This document shows positions 44,271-53,699 of a DNA stretch of 64,000 nucleotides, piece after piece. A program made the translations under genes and the position numbers. Every line of letters starts with the position of its first letter. Position 1 is the first letter of the stretch. Source of the DNA: Pseudomonas sp. BN417 (GTDB lineage: Bacteria > Pseudomonadota > Gammaproteobacteria > Pseudomonadales > Pseudomonadaceae); NCBI RefSeq assembly GCF_029871205.1, contig NZ_SSOJ01000080.1:43963-107962 (forward strand). Direction: 5' to 3'. A model generated the notes under the pieces. It made no database searches. It worked only from the letters and a program-made list of their open reading frames with translations, and had not been told where the DNA came from.

Positions 44271-45182
44271 TCAGCGTTTCCGCTCCGCCCAGGCTTGTTC
44301 CTTCAAGCACCCCGCCACGTAATCGAGGAAACAGGCGATCCGCGATGCCAGGGCGGTATTGCGGTAGTACACGGCGTGAATCGGCTGGCGCACGTCCACG
44401 GTGTCGGCGGCGAGTATCTGCACCAGCTCGCCGTTGGCGCGGTCGGCCTGGGTCATGAAATCCGACAGGCAGGCCAGGCCCGCGCCGGCCAGGGCCAGTT
44501 GGCGCAGGGTTTCGCCGCTGGAGGCCTTGATCGAAGGTGTGATCTGCAGGCTGTCGCCCAGGGCATGGCGCAAGGGCCAGTGGTTAAGGCTTTCCGGTTG
44601 GGTGAAGCCGAGCAGGCTATGAGCTTGCAGGTCCTCCACCTGATTCGGCGTGCCCTGAGCCTTGAGGTAGGCCGGGCTGGCCAGCACGCGGATGCGGCTG
44701 CTGCCGAGTGGCCTGGCGTGCAGGGTGGAGTCGCGCAGGGTGCCGATGCGGATGGCGACATCGGTGCGGTGCTCGATCAGGTCGATGATCTGCTCGCTGC
44801 TGTGCAGCTCCAGTTCGATCTCCGGGTAGCGCTGGCGAAAGCCCGCCACCAGCGGTACCAGCACGTGCAGCATGAAGGGCGACGCGGCGTTGACCCGCAA
44901 GCGTCCGGCGGGCTTCTGCCGGCGCAAGGCCATCTGCTCCTCCGCCTCCTCGACCTGGTCGAGGATTCGCCGTGCCTGGGCAAGGAAAGCCTCACCTTCT
45001 TCGGTCAGCTCCAGCCGCCGGGTGGTGCGGCGCAGCAGCGTGACGTCGAGCTTGTCCTCCAGCCGGCTGAGGGCGCGGCTGACGCCCGAGGCGGTCTGCG
45101 CCAGTTGCTCGGCCGCGGCGGTGATCGAGCCGGTGTCCACCACCGCGGTGAAGGCTTGCAGCTCGTCCAGGGTGGTTTTCAT
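44271..45182 (-). CDS. LysR family transcriptional regulator
   Basis: A 303-residue LysR regulator. Helix-turn-helix near the N terminus: MKTTLDELQAFTAVVDTGSI and AAEQLAQTASGVSRALSRLE. The ATG at 45182 starts the canonical family N terminus; 27 more residues in frame upstream are not LysR-like. It is divergent from an MFS gene with 102 bases between, and the MFS gene is followed by dkgB, a frequent LysR-MFS-aldo/keto-reductase unit. It probably regulates these two genes. Confidence 0.87.
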   Translation of the reverse strand: MKTTLDELQAFTAVVDTGSITAAAEQLAQTASGVSRALSRLEDKLDVTLLRRTTRRLELTEEGEAFLAQARRILDQVEEAEEQMALRRQKPAGRLRVNAASPFMLHVLVPLVAGFRQRYPEIELELHSSEQIIDLIEHRTDVAIRIGTLRDSTLHARPLGSSRIRVLASPAYLKAQGTPNQVEDLQAHSLLGFTQPESLNHWPLRHALGDSLQITPSIKASSGETLRQLALAGAGLACLSDFMTQADRANGELVQILAADTVDVRQPIHAVYYRNTALASRIACFLDYVAGCLKEQAWAERKR

Positions 45183-45284
45183 TCGTGACTCCCGGGCAAA
45201 TATCTTTGGCTTGATACCCGGTTTTTCCGCATGAGTCGAGTGGCGACACTGTGCGCCATCCAATCTCTAGCGGAGCCACCCACC

Positions 45285-46490
45285 ATGCCCCTCGCCCTGC
45301 TGGCGCTGACCTTGAGCGCCTTCGCCATCGGCACGACGGAGTTCGTCATCGTCGGCCTCATCCCCACCATCGCCGCCGACCTCGGCGTCAGCCTGCCCTC
45401 GGCGGGCCTGCTGGTCAGCCTCTACGCCCTGGGCGTCGCCGTCGGCGCACCGGTGCTCACCGCCCTCACCGGCAAGTTGCCGCGCAAGTGGCTGCTGCTG
45501 TCGCTGATGGTGCTCTTCACCCTCGGCAACCTGCTGGCCTGGCAGGCGCCGGGCTATGAATCGCTGATCGCCGCGCGGCTGGTCACAGGCCTCGCCCATG
45601 GCGTGTTCTTCTCCATCGGCTCGACCATCGCCACCAGCCTGGTGCCGAAGGAAAAGGCCGCCAGCGCCATCGCCATCATGTTCACCGGCCTCACCGTGGC
45701 CCTGGTCACCGGCGTGCCGCTGGGCACCTTCATCGGCCAGCACTTCGGCTGGCGCGAGACCTTCCTCGCCGTCTCCGCGCTGGGCGTGATCGCCTTTATC
45801 GGCAGCCTGATCTTCGTGCCTTCGAACATCGCCCACAGCAAGCCGGCCTCGCTGCTGCAGCAGGTGAAGGTGCTGAAGGAGCCGCGCCTGTTGCTGGTCT
45901 ACGCCATGACCGCGGTCGGCTACGGCGGCAGCTTCATCGCCTTCACCTTCCTCGCGCCCATCCTGCAGGACATCAGCGGCTTCAGCGCCGGCACCGTGAG
46001 CCTGGTGCTACTGGTCTACGGCGTGTCCGTGGCGGTGGGCAACATCTGGGGCGGCAAGCTGGCCGACAAGCGCGGCCCGATCAGCGCCCTGACCCTGATC
46101 TTCCTGCTGCTGGCCGCCGTGCTCTTCGCCCTCACCTTCACCGCCGCCAACCCCTGGCTGGCCCTGGCCACGGTGCTGGTGTGGGGCGCCGTGGCCTTTG
46201 GCAACGTGCCCGGCCTGCAGGTCTACGTGGTGCGCCAGGCCGAACACCACACGCCGCATGCGGTAGACGTGGCCTCGGGCCTGAACATCGCCGCGTTCAA
46301 CCTCGGTATCGCCGGCGGCGCCTGGCTGGGCGGGCACATCGTTGCCAGCCTCGGGCTGATCCACACCGCCTGGATCGGCGCCCTGGTCGTGCTGGTGGCC
46401 GTCGCCCTGACCGCCTGGAGCGGCCGCCTCGATCGCAACACCCCCGAGCTGGAAACGAGCGGTGGCGCCACCCTCGTTGTCGGCCACTGA
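45285..46490 (+). CDS. MFS efflux transporter (YdhP-like)
   Basis: A 401-residue major facilitator protein with 12 hydrophobic helices. The start [20 protein letters not shown] is the DHA1-type (arabinose-efflux/YdhP) N terminus, and the family motif [16 protein letters not shown] follows. The ATG at 45285 is chosen because it begins the first membrane helix; longer readings add non-membrane residues. Divergent from LysR and 25 bases before dkgB. Function: probable export of sugars, nucleosides or drugs; sequence does not decide. Confidence 0.86.
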   Translation: MPLALLALTLSAFAIGTTEFVIVGLIPTIAADLGVSLPSAGLLVSLYALGVAVGAPVLTALTGKLPRKWLLLSLMVLFTLGNLLAWQAPGYESLIAARLVTGLAHGVFFSIGSTIATSLVPKEKAASAIAIMFTGLTVALVTGVPLGTFIGQHFGWRETFLAVSALGVIAFIGSLIFVPSNIAHSKPASLLQQVKVLKEPRLLLVYAMTAVGYGGSFIAFTFLAPILQDISGFSAGTVSLVLLVYGVSVAVGNIWGGKLADKRGPISALTLIFLLLAAVLFALTFTAANPWLALATVLVWGAVAFGNVPGLQVYVVRQAEHHTPHAVDVASGLNIAAFNLGIAGGAWLGGHIVASLGLIHTAWIGALVVLVAVALTAWSGRLDRNTPELETSGGATLVVGH

Positions 46491-46515
46491 CTTTCCACTG
46501 AACAGGAGATTACCC

Positions 46516-47316
46516 ATGCGCATTCCCGCACTCGGCCTCGGCACTTTCCGCCTCAAGGACCAACAGGTCATGGACTCGATCCGCAACGGCCTGGAACTGG
46601 GCTACCGCCACATCGACACCGCACAGATCTACGGCAACGAGTCCGAGGTCGGCCAGGCCATCGCCGAAAGCGGCGTGGCCCGTGACCAGCTTTTCGTCAC
46701 CACCAAGGTATGGACCGAACACCTCGCCGCCGACCGGCTGATCCCCAGCCTCGAAGAAAGCCTGGCCAAGCTCGGCCTGGAGCAGCTGGATCTGGCCCTG
46801 ATCCACTGGCCCAGCCCCGACGACGCCATCCCGGTGGCCGAGTACATGACCGCCCTGCTGGAGGCCAAGCGCCGCGGTTTGGCCCGGCAGATCGGAATCT
46901 CCAATTTCACCATCGCCCATATGCAACAGGCCATCGATACGGTCGGCGCGGATGAGATCGCCACCAACCAGGTGGAAGTCCATCCCTTCCTGCAGAATCG
47001 CACGCTGGTGGACTTCGCCCGCAGTCGCGGTATCCACCTCACCGCCTACATGCCGCTGGCCTACGGCAAGGTAATGCAGGACCCGGTGATCCAAGGCATA
47101 GCCGCCGCCCATGACGCCACCCCGGCCCAGGTGGCCCTGGCCTGGCTGCTGCAGCAGGGCTTCGCGGTGATCCCCTCCTCCACCCGTCGCGAGAACCTGG
47201 CGAGCAACCAGCTTGCACTGGACCTCACGCTCAATGATGCGGAGATGGCTGCCATCGCCGGCCTGGATCGCGGCGAGCGTCTGGCCAATCCGGACTTCGC
47301 GCCGAACTGGGATTGA
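46516..47316 (+). CDS. dkgB: Aldo/keto reductase, 2,5-diketo-D-gluconate reductase B-like
   Basis: A 266-residue aldo/keto reductase very similar to E. coli DkgB as I remember it ([19 protein letters not shown], then [20 protein letters not shown]). The catalytic tetrad is visible: Asp in [11 protein letters not shown], with its Tyr, the Lys in TTKVWTE, and His in [11 protein letters not shown]. It reduces 2-keto aldehydes such as methylglyoxal, with NADPH. RBS aacaggagat precedes ATG 46516. It is 25 bases after the MFS gene. Confidence 0.85.
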   Translation: MRIPALGLGTFRLKDQQVMDSIRNGLELGYRHIDTAQIYGNESEVGQAIAESGVARDQLFVTTKVWTEHLAADRLIPSLEESLAKLGLEQLDLALIHWPSPDDAIPVAEYMTALLEAKRRGLARQIGISNFTIAHMQQAIDTVGADEIATNQVEVHPFLQNRTLVDFARSRGIHLTAYMPLAYGKVMQDPVIQGIAAAHDATPAQVALAWLLQQGFAVIPSSTRRENLASNQLALDLTLNDAEMAAIAGLDRGERLANPDFAPNWD

Positions 47317-47411
47317 TCGTCTCGCGATCTTCAGGCCGCTGCGTAGGATGGGTGACGGGGCAGGCGTATGCATCTACCCTCCTCCCTGACCTGCCAGGGA
47401 GAAATCAGCCC

Positions 47412-47972
47412 ATGTCCTTCCACCGCGCCCTGCCGCGCTTTTTCTGCATTGCTGCGCTGGCCCTGCTCGGGGCCTGCGTCCAGCAGCAACAGCCAGCCGC
47501 CCCGCCGCCGGCCGGCCAGCCCCAGGCGCCCAGCGCCCCCACCCAGCCTTCCCCGGAAGCCAGCGAGCTGGACAAGCTCCGCGAACAGGCCCTGCGCGGC
47601 GATCTCGAGAGCCAGTTCCAGCTCGGCGGCCGCTACTTCGTCGGTAAGCCGCAGAAGGACCTCAAGCAGGCCGAGTACTGGTGGAAACAGGCCGCCGACA
47701 AGGGCCACGCCCAGGCGGCGGTGAGCCTGGCATTCCTCTACACCGGCCGCGCCGATCCGGCATTCGCCGACCAGCGCGCCATGCTCAAGTACCTCAACCA
47801 GTCGGCCGCCGCCGGCAACGCCATGGCCCAGCACGTGCTCGGCAGCATGTACGCCCAGGGCGTGGAAGGCGTGCCGCGCGATCCCTACCAGGCCCGCGCG
47901 CTGTTCCAGAGCGCCTGCGACAAGCAGTACGCGGCGAGCTGCGAAGCGCTGAAGCGGCTGCCGGCGAATTGA
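47412..47972 (+). CDS. Sel1-repeat lipoprotein
   Basis: A 186-residue lipoprotein. The signal peptide MSFHRALPRFFCIAALALLGAC has a good lipobox LLGAC (Cys22). A Pro/Gln/Ala-rich stretch (residues about 23-47) tethers two to three Sel1-like repeats (AEYWWKQAADKGHAQAAVSL, then LKYLNQSAAAGNAMAQHVLG and ARALFQSACDKQYAAS), which bind partner proteins. ATG 47412 is chosen for the signal peptide. A family B fragment (gtaggatggg, 47343) lies in front. Function unknown. Confidence 0.82.
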   Translation: MSFHRALPRFFCIAALALLGACVQQQQPAAPPPAGQPQAPSAPTQPSPEASELDKLREQALRGDLESQFQLGGRYFVGKPQKDLKQAEYWWKQAADKGHAQAAVSLAFLYTGRADPAFADQRAMLKYLNQSAAAGNAMAQHVLGSMYAQGVEGVPRDPYQARALFQSACDKQYAASCEALKRLPAN

Positions 47973-48008
47973 TCGACCACCGGGCACACGCTCGTATGTT
48001 GGTGCTGT

Positions 48009-48107
48009 TGTGGGGGCGAATTCATTCGCGAAGGGCAGCGTAGCTGCCCCCCTCCGCCCTCGGCGGGCAGACCTGCGGTCTGCATAGCGACTGAAGTCGC
48101 CCCCACA
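48009..48107. repeat. Repeat family A, copy 5 (intact)
   Basis: tgtgggggcgaattcattcg at the left; inner gggcagcgtagctgccc and gcagacctgcggtctgc hairpins; gcgactgaagtcgcccccaca at the right. It lies between the Sel1 gene and the convergent TonB receptor gene. Confidence 0.9.
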
Positions 48108-48136
48108 AAAGCCATTCACGTCCTCGCCCGCAGAAG

Positions 48137-48168
48137 CGCAAACGCCCGGCATTGGCCGGGCGTTTGCG
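48137..48168. terminator. Bidirectional hairpin between Sel1 and TonB-receptor genes
   Basis: CGCAAACGCCCGGC (48137-48150) pairs perfectly with GCCGGGCGTTTGCG (48155-48168). No long T-run follows on either side, so termination strength is uncertain, but its place between convergent genes fits. Confidence 0.6.
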
Positions 48169-48180
48169 TTGGAGCAGAAG

Positions 48181-50307
48181 TCAGAACCTGTAGTTGGCGC
48201 TGAGCTCCAGGGTGCGCGGCGCGCCGGGGGTGATCAGGTCCACCGAGCCGTGGGCAGAGGCGTAGTAATTGCGATCGAACATGTTGTGCAGGCGCAGCGC
48301 CATGTCCCATTGCGGCACGTTGTAGAGCAGCGCCGCGTCGAAGGTGGTGTAGCTGGGCATCACCACCTTGTTATCCAGGGCAGTGAAGCGGTCATCCACG
48401 TAGTTGGCGCCCATGCCGAGACGCCATTCCGGGGTCAGGGAGCGCACGACCCAGAGGTTGGCGCTGTTGCGCGGGGTCAGGGTCGGCACCTGGCCTTCGT
48501 TGGGCACGCCATTGGTCTTGCTGTTGGACTTGGTGATTTCCGCATCCAGGTAGGCGTAGCCACCATACACATTCCACTTGTCGGTGATCTGGCCGCTGAA
48601 GGTGGCCTCGAAGCCATCGGTGCGCTGCTCGCCTGCGAGCACTGTGAGGCTCGGGTTGGCCGGGTCGGCTGTCTTCATGTTGGTGCGCTCGAGGCGGAAC
48701 ACCGCCGCGGTGACCGACAGGCGGCTGTCCAGCAGGTCCCACTTGGCACCCAGCTCGTAGTTGGTAGTTTTTTCCGGCTCCAGATTCTCGGTAGCCGGAC
48801 TGAGTTGGAACACTTCGGCCGAGGGCTGGTAACTGCGGCTGACCGAGACGTAGTAGGACTGGATCTGGTCCGGCTGATACACCAGGCCGGCACGCGGGCT
48901 CCAGGTCTTGTCGGTGCGGTCGAGGTCGACATTCTGCACGCGCCTGTCGTCGAACTCCTGGCCGAAGATGTCATAGCGCACCCCCAGCAACGCTTTCCAC
49001 TGGGAAGTCAGCTCGATCATGTCCTGCACGTAGAAACCGGCGGTTTCCTGGTAGTTGGTACCCTTGGCGCTCAGGGAGTTGGCGTGCTCCGGCACCGGCA
49101 CCAGGCCGTCGCGGTACACCGGCACCTGGGCCACGTTGTTCTGGTTGAACGTCCGCTGGTACTTGTCCTGGTAACCCAGCTCCATGCCGTAGAGCAGGTT
49201 GTGCTGCATGCCGGCCAGTTGGAGCTGCTGCTTCAGGTCGGTCTGGTTGAACACGCCGTACTCGTCACGGGCGACGTTGCCGCGGTTCAGCTTCACCAGC
49301 AGCTCACCATTGGGCGCGGTGACGAAGCGGGTCGGGCTGCTGTCGGCCAGGGTGTTGTTGCGGTCCAGGTCGTAGTGGTAGTAGCGGGTGGCGTTGGTCA
49401 GGGTCAGGTTGTCGTTGATCCGGTAGTCCAGGCTCGCGGTGAAGGAGAACACTTCGCTGCGGGCGTAATCCTGGTCCTCGTCGCCGGAACCGAAGCGCTT
49501 CTCGCGATCGACGTGCACCGGGCGGTCGCCGAGGGCGGGAATGCCGAAATCGATCAGGCGCTTGTCGTAGAGGTAGGTGGCGCCCAGGTTGAGTTCCAGG
49601 TCGTCGGACAGGCGGAAGTAGGCAGAAGGCGCGATGGCCTTGCGGTCGATATAGCCGTCGTCGCGGAAAGTGTCGCTGTCTTCATAGGCGCCGGTGACAC
49701 GGAAGGCCTTGTCGCGCTGTTGCTCATCGGCCCAGCCGGCATCGAACTGGGTGCGGCGCTTGCCTTCGCTGTCGAAGCTGACGCCGACCTCGTGCTTGGG
49801 ATCGAAGCCGGGCTTCTTGCTCACGCTGTTGATCAGGCCGCCGGAGGAACCACGGCCATAGAGCACGGCCGCCGGGCCCTTGATCACCTCGACCCGCTCG
49901 ATGTTGGAGAGGTCGCGGAAGTACAGCGCGTCATCGCGCATGCCATCGATGAACATGTCGCCGATGGCGCTGAAGCCGCGGATGGTGACCTGGTCGCGCT
50001 GGCCGTCGCCGTTGGACAGGCCGACGCCGGGCACATTCTTCAGCACGTCTTCCATGGACTGGGCGCCCTGATCCTTGATCACGCTCTCGGGCACCACGTT
50101 GACTGTCTGCGGGATATCGCGCAGGGGTGCATCGATCTTCAGCGCGCTCTTGCTCTCGGTGGCCTTGTAGCTCTGCTGTTCATAGGCGCTGGTAACGGCG
50201 GTCGCCGGAATGGCCATTACGTCCTTGGTTTCAGCTTGTACGACCGGGATAACCAGCATGCCCAGCATCGGCAGCGATGCCGGATTGATACGCGAGATTG
50301 CCACCAT
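48181..50307 (-). CDS. TonB-dependent siderophore receptor (Fiu/FiuA-like)
   Basis: A 708-residue outer-membrane receptor. The signal peptide is MVAISRINPASLPMLGMLVI and more, followed by the plug domain (DIPQTVNVVPESVIKDQGAQ, then VTIRGFSAIGDMFIDGMRDD, and SSGGLINSVSKKPG) and a 22-strand barrel ending in Phe (LSANYRF). It imports ferric catechol-type siderophores with TonB-ExbBD. I choose the ATG at 50307 after an AAGGAG; the ATG at 50343 lies upstream of the promoter elements. Divergent from AraC, with an AT-rich control region. Which siderophore is not clear from sequence alone. Confidence 0.88.
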   Translation of the reverse strand: MVAISRINPASLPMLGMLVIPVVQAETKDVMAIPATAVTSAYEQQSYKATESKSALKIDAPLRDIPQTVNVVPESVIKDQGAQSMEDVLKNVPGVGLSNGDGQRDQVTIRGFSAIGDMFIDGMRDDALYFRDLSNIERVEVIKGPAAVLYGRGSSGGLINSVSKKPGFDPKHEVGVSFDSEGKRRTQFDAGWADEQQRDKAFRVTGAYEDSDTFRDDGYIDRKAIAPSAYFRLSDDLELNLGATYLYDKRLIDFGIPALGDRPVHVDREKRFGSGDEDQDYARSEVFSFTASLDYRINDNLTLTNATRYYHYDLDRNNTLADSSPTRFVTAPNGELLVKLNRGNVARDEYGVFNQTDLKQQLQLAGMQHNLLYGMELGYQDKYQRTFNQNNVAQVPVYRDGLVPVPEHANSLSAKGTNYQETAGFYVQDMIELTSQWKALLGVRYDIFGQEFDDRRVQNVDLDRTDKTWSPRAGLVYQPDQIQSYYVSVSRSYQPSAEVFQLSPATENLEPEKTTNYELGAKWDLLDSRLSVTAAVFRLERTNMKTADPANPSLTVLAGEQRTDGFEATFSGQITDKWNVYGGYAYLDAEITKSNSKTNGVPNEGQVPTLTPRNSANLWVVRSLTPEWRLGMGANYVDDRFTALDNKVVMPSYTTFDAALLYNVPQWDMALRLHNMFDRNYYASAHGSVDLITPGAPRTLELSANYRF

Positions 50308-50313
50308 GAGCTC

Positions 50314-50371
50314 CTTATTCGAATAAGAATCAAATGGTAACAATTCTCAATATATAAGGGAATACTGACAA
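50314..50371 (-). promoter_or_regulatory. Probable iron-regulated promoter of the TonB receptor
   Basis: On the minus strand, TTGTCA (50371-50366), 17-base spacer, GAGAAT (50348-50343). Downstream lies an AT-rich run with CTTATTCGAATAAG (50314-50327), a perfect 14-base palindrome, and gaataagaatc, which resemble Fur-box hexamers. A Fur site is likely but the match is not exact. Confidence 0.4.
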
Positions 50372-50411
50372 ATTCTTATTTAGATTCGTTTGCGCCGATC
50401 AGAAATGGCCG

Positions 50412-51356
50412 TCAGACACGCCGAACAGCCCCCGGCGAAAAACCGTGGCAACGCTTGAAGGCCCGGCTGAAGGCCGCCTCCGACCGGTAGCCAAGACGTT
50501 CGGCCAGGCCAGAGATGGCCACTTCGTCTTCCTGCAACCAGCCCAGGGCCAGGTTCATCCGCCAGCGCGTCAGGTACTGCATGGCCGGCTCGCCCACCAG
50601 GGCGGTGAAGCGCGCGGCGAAGGCCGAGCGTGACATGGCGGCCGCCTCGGCCAGGGATACCAGGCTCCAGTCTCGCGCCGGATCGCGGTGGATCAGGCCG
50701 ATGGCGCGGCCGATCTGGCGGTCCTGCAGGGCGCCAAGCCAGCCGGTCTGCGCCGCCGGGTCGCGCTCGATCCAGGCGCGGATGGCCTGGATCACCAGGA
50801 TGTCGGCCAGCCGCGTCACCACGGTTTCGCCCCCGGGGCGCATGGCGCGCGCCTCATCACGCATGAACCGCAGGGTGCCCTGCAGCCAGTCGCCGTGCTC
50901 GGCGCTGGCCGCTTCCACGTGCAGCAACGGCGGCAACAGCCGCACCAGTTGCCGCGCCACCGGATGCTCGAAGCGCACCGCGCCACAGACCAGGCTGGCA
51001 GGCGCGCCGCCGCCGCCATGGCGAATGATTTCGTAGCGTTCGCTCAAGCATTCCCGCGGCAGGTCGAACAACTGCACGGCGCTCACACCCGGCGCGCTGA
51101 GCAGGTTGTGCCCATGACCATGGGGCACCAGCGCCAGGTCGCCGCCGCGCAGCAGCAGAGGCTCCTGCCCGCCCACCTCCAGCCAACATTCCCCGGCGGT
51201 CACCACATGGAACATCAGGCAATCGTCCATCGCCGGCAGCCCGAGGCCCCAGGGCGCGGTGAATTCCGAGGCGCAATAGAGGGTGCCGCTCATGCGCAGC
51301 AGGTGCAGCGCTTCGCCGAGGGGGTCGCGGGAAATCCAGGCTTGATTCGGGTCCAT
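50412..51356 (-). CDS. AraC family transcriptional regulator (cupin_6 type)
   Basis: A 314-residue AraC protein. The N-terminal half is the AraC_binding_2/cupin_6 domain (MFHVVTAGECWLEVGGQEPL and DLALVPHGHGHN); the C-terminal 100 residues hold two helix-turn-helix motifs (SLAEAAAMSRSAFAARFTAL and AISGLAERLGYRSEAAFSRA). The ATG at 51356 matches where family members start; an earlier reading would add 51 residues, rich in Arg and Ser. It is divergent from the NmrA-like oxidoreductase gene, which it probably activates. Confidence 0.86.
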   Translation of the reverse strand: MDPNQAWISRDPLGEALHLLRMSGTLYCASEFTAPWGLGLPAMDDCLMFHVVTAGECWLEVGGQEPLLLRGGDLALVPHGHGHNLLSAPGVSAVQLFDLPRECLSERYEIIRHGGGGAPASLVCGAVRFEHPVARQLVRLLPPLLHVEAASAEHGDWLQGTLRFMRDEARAMRPGGETVVTRLADILVIQAIRAWIERDPAAQTGWLGALQDRQIGRAIGLIHRDPARDWSLVSLAEAAAMSRSAFAARFTALVGEPAMQYLTRWRMNLALGWLQEDEVAISGLAERLGYRSEAAFSRAFKRCHGFSPGAVRRV

Positions 51357-51520
51357 GGAAGGCACTCTGCGCCTGCGGGAAACCGATCGTCCAGCGTTCC
51401 TGGACGAATAATCATGAATCTTCGACTTCCAATCATTGTCCGTCCAGCCATCTCGAACAAAACTGGACTCAAGCGCGCAGGCATGTGCCGAACCGAAAAG
51501 CGCGACCACAGGAGGACGAG

Positions 51521-52393
51521 ATGATCACTGTAATGGGCGCCACCGGGCACACCGGGAAACGAATCGTCGAGCAACTGCTGCAGGCCGGTGAGCGCGTCCG
51601 CGCGCTGGGCCGTTCGGCCGAGCGGCTGGCGGAACTGCAGCGAGCCGGCGTCGAAGTGCTGGCCGGCGAGCCGAACGATGCGGCCTATCTCGCCGAGGCG
51701 TTCCGCGGCGCCAAGGCGGTCTACACCCTGCTGCCCTACGATCCCTCGGTGGCCGACTACATGGCCCAACAGGCGGCGGTGGGCGAGGCGGTAGTCCAGG
51801 CCATCCGCGACAGCGGCGTGCGCCGCGTGGTGGCGCTGAGCAGCGTCGGCGCCGAACTGGCCTCGGGCAATGGCCCCATCGCCAGCATGCACGAGCAGGA
51901 ACTGCGCCTGCGCGATCTGCCTGGCATCGACCTGCTGATCCTGCGCGCCGGCGCCTTCTTCGAGAACCTGCTGCCGGCCCTGTACATGATCGAGGAACAC
52001 GGCCTGGTGGCCGATGGCGTGGGCCCGGATGTGCCGGTGCCGATGATCGCCTCGAAGGACATCGCCGACGCCGCCATCGCCGCCCTGCTCGCGCGCGACT
52101 GGCAGGGCGTACAGGTACGCGAACTGCTGGGCCAGCGCGATATCAGCTATGCCGAGTGCACGCGCATTCTCGGCGAACGCCTGGGCCGGCCTGAGCTGCC
52201 CTATGTGCAGCTGCCCTACGAAGAAATGGCCGGGGGGCTGCAGGAGGCGGGCTTCTCCGCCGATCTGGCCGGGCGCTATGCGGAGCTGGCCCGGGGCATC
52301 AACGAAGGCACGGTGAAATCCCTGGAGGGGCGGCGGCCGGGAAATACCACGGCGACGTCTTTCGAGGATTTCGTGGCGGAGGTGGTGGGGTAG
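51521..52393 (+). CDS. NmrA/SDR family NAD(P)-binding oxidoreductase
   Basis: A 290-residue atypical short-chain dehydrogenase of the NmrA/QorB type. The NAD(P) motif is MITVMGATGHTGKRIVEQLL. No Tyr-x-x-x-Lys is evident at the usual place, as in NmrA-like redox sensors and quinone reductases. ATG 51521 follows aggaggacgag, an ideal ribosome binding site. Divergent from the AraC gene, a typical regulator-enzyme pair. Substrate unknown. Confidence 0.84.
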   Translation: MITVMGATGHTGKRIVEQLLQAGERVRALGRSAERLAELQRAGVEVLAGEPNDAAYLAEAFRGAKAVYTLLPYDPSVADYMAQQAAVGEAVVQAIRDSGVRRVVALSSVGAELASGNGPIASMHEQELRLRDLPGIDLLILRAGAFFENLLPALYMIEEHGLVADGVGPDVPVPMIASKDIADAAIAALLARDWQGVQVRELLGQRDISYAECTRILGERLGRPELPYVQLPYEEMAGGLQEAGFSADLAGRYAELARGINEGTVKSLEGRRPGNTTATSFEDFVAEVVG

Positions 52394-52418
52394 GAAAACT
52401 GCTGCGAAGCGACCTGCG

Positions 52419-52673
52419 TCAGCTATTGGCGCAGGCGCTGGATTCCTTCAGGTAGGTCACGGACTTCTCTACGCCGTTGGAGTCGATGTAGGTCATCTTC
52501 GCCTGCACGGTTTCGCAGGTGAACGAGTTGGGCTCATCGATGGAGATGACGCGGGCGACATCCAGCGGCATGCCATAGCTGTAGGGAATCGCTTCTGCCG
52601 ACTTGGCGGCGAAGGCGCCGGTGCTGGCCAGGCCGGCGAGCAGCAGGGCGGTAGTGGCGATCGTGCGTTTCAT
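52419..52673 (-). CDS. Small secreted protein, DUF2790
   Basis: An 84-residue protein with a signal peptide (MKRTIATTALLLAGLASTGAFA) and a short mature part (YSYGMPLDVARVISIDEPNS, then CETVQAKMTYIDSNG), the DUF2790 pattern that is common in Pseudomonas and sometimes under copper or stress control. The ATG at 52673 follows ggagcac. The two Cys (in FTCETV and SSACANS) may form a disulfide. Function unknown. Confidence 0.85.
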   Translation of the reverse strand: MKRTIATTALLLAGLASTGAFAAKSAEAIPYSYGMPLDVARVISIDEPNSFTCETVQAKMTYIDSNGVEKSVTYLKESSACANS

Positions 52674-52900
52674 GGAAGTGCTCCTCTGTTCGTTCGGGAG
52701 GCCGGGGCATCGGCTGGCGATGCATTCAGGGCCCTTGGTGCACATGAGACTCCAGACGCGGCGGGCGAAAAAGACGGCTTTGCTGAAAGGGCCTTTCCGT
52801 CGGATGCAACAATCTCCGCCAGCCCGACGGTCATGCCCGGGCGCCTCACCCGGTCTATCGTTCCCAGACCGGACGACGGCCGCCAGGCGAGGGCGCTGCC

Positions 52901-53638
52901 ATGAACACCAGTGATCTGCTCGAACAACTGCTGCGGGCCGGCCAGGCCGGGGCGGCGCAACGGGGTGCCGCCGGGATGGCGTCGCAAGACCCCCTGGGTG
53001 GGCTCGGCGGGTTGCTGGGCGGCCTGATGGGAGGCGGTGGTGGTGGCGGCAATGCCGGGCTGGGTGGATTGCTCGGCGGCATCCTCGGCGGCGGCACGGG
53101 TGGCAGCCCGATGGGCGGCGGCTCGATGGGTGGCAGTGGAACGCGCTCCGGCGCAATGAACTACGCCGCGCTGGCGTCCCTCGGCATGATGGCTTTCAAG
53201 GCCTATCAGGCCTGGCAACAGCAGCAGGCCACGGAACCGCAACAGGCACTGCGCACGGTGGACCAGCTCTCCGGAGCGGAGGCCGATGACCACAGCCTGG
53301 CCATCCTGCGCGCGCTGATTGCCGCAGCCAAGGCCGATGGCCGCATCGACGAGCAGGAGAAGCAGACGATCTACGCCGAGATTTCCCGCCACACCGACGA
53401 CCCGCAACTGCAGGAATGGCTGGACCAGGAAGTGCGCCGCCCGCTGGACGCGGCCGAGGTCGCGCAATCGGCGCAGGATCCCGGCATGGCCGCGGAAATG
53501 TACCTGGCCAGCGTGATGCTGGTGGATGACCAGCAGCAGGCCGAGCGCAGCTACCTGGATGAGCTGGCCTATCAGCTCAAGCTCGATCCGGACCTGCAGG
53601 CCCACCTGGAGCAGCAGGCCAGGGGCGGAGCCGCCTAG
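52901..53638 (+). CDS. DUF533 (YebE/TerB-like) protein
   Basis: A 245-residue protein. The N-terminal half is rich in Gly (residues about 32-82, with GGLGGLLGGLMGGGGGGG), then a short hydrophobic segment (LASLGMMAFKAYQAWQQQQ) and a C-terminal TerB-like helical domain (LAILRALIAAAKADGRIDEQ, then a second half with AEMYLASVMLVD). DUF533/YebE proteins are inner-membrane-associated and stress-induced in enterics; function unknown. The Gly-rich part makes the start region low in complexity. Confidence 0.85.
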   Translation: MNTSDLLEQLLRAGQAGAAQRGAAGMASQDPLGGLGGLLGGLMGGGGGGGNAGLGGLLGGILGGGTGGSPMGGGSMGGSGTRSGAMNYAALASLGMMAFKAYQAWQQQQATEPQQALRTVDQLSGAEADDHSLAILRALIAAAKADGRIDEQEKQTIYAEISRHTDDPQLQEWLDQEVRRPLDAAEVAQSAQDPGMAAEMYLASVMLVDDQQQAERSYLDELAYQLKLDPDLQAHLEQQARGGAA

Positions 53639-53699
53639 CGGATGCTGCCAAGCACGCCATCCCGGGATTAGTCTGTTGCTGATACCCGGGAGGTGGCCG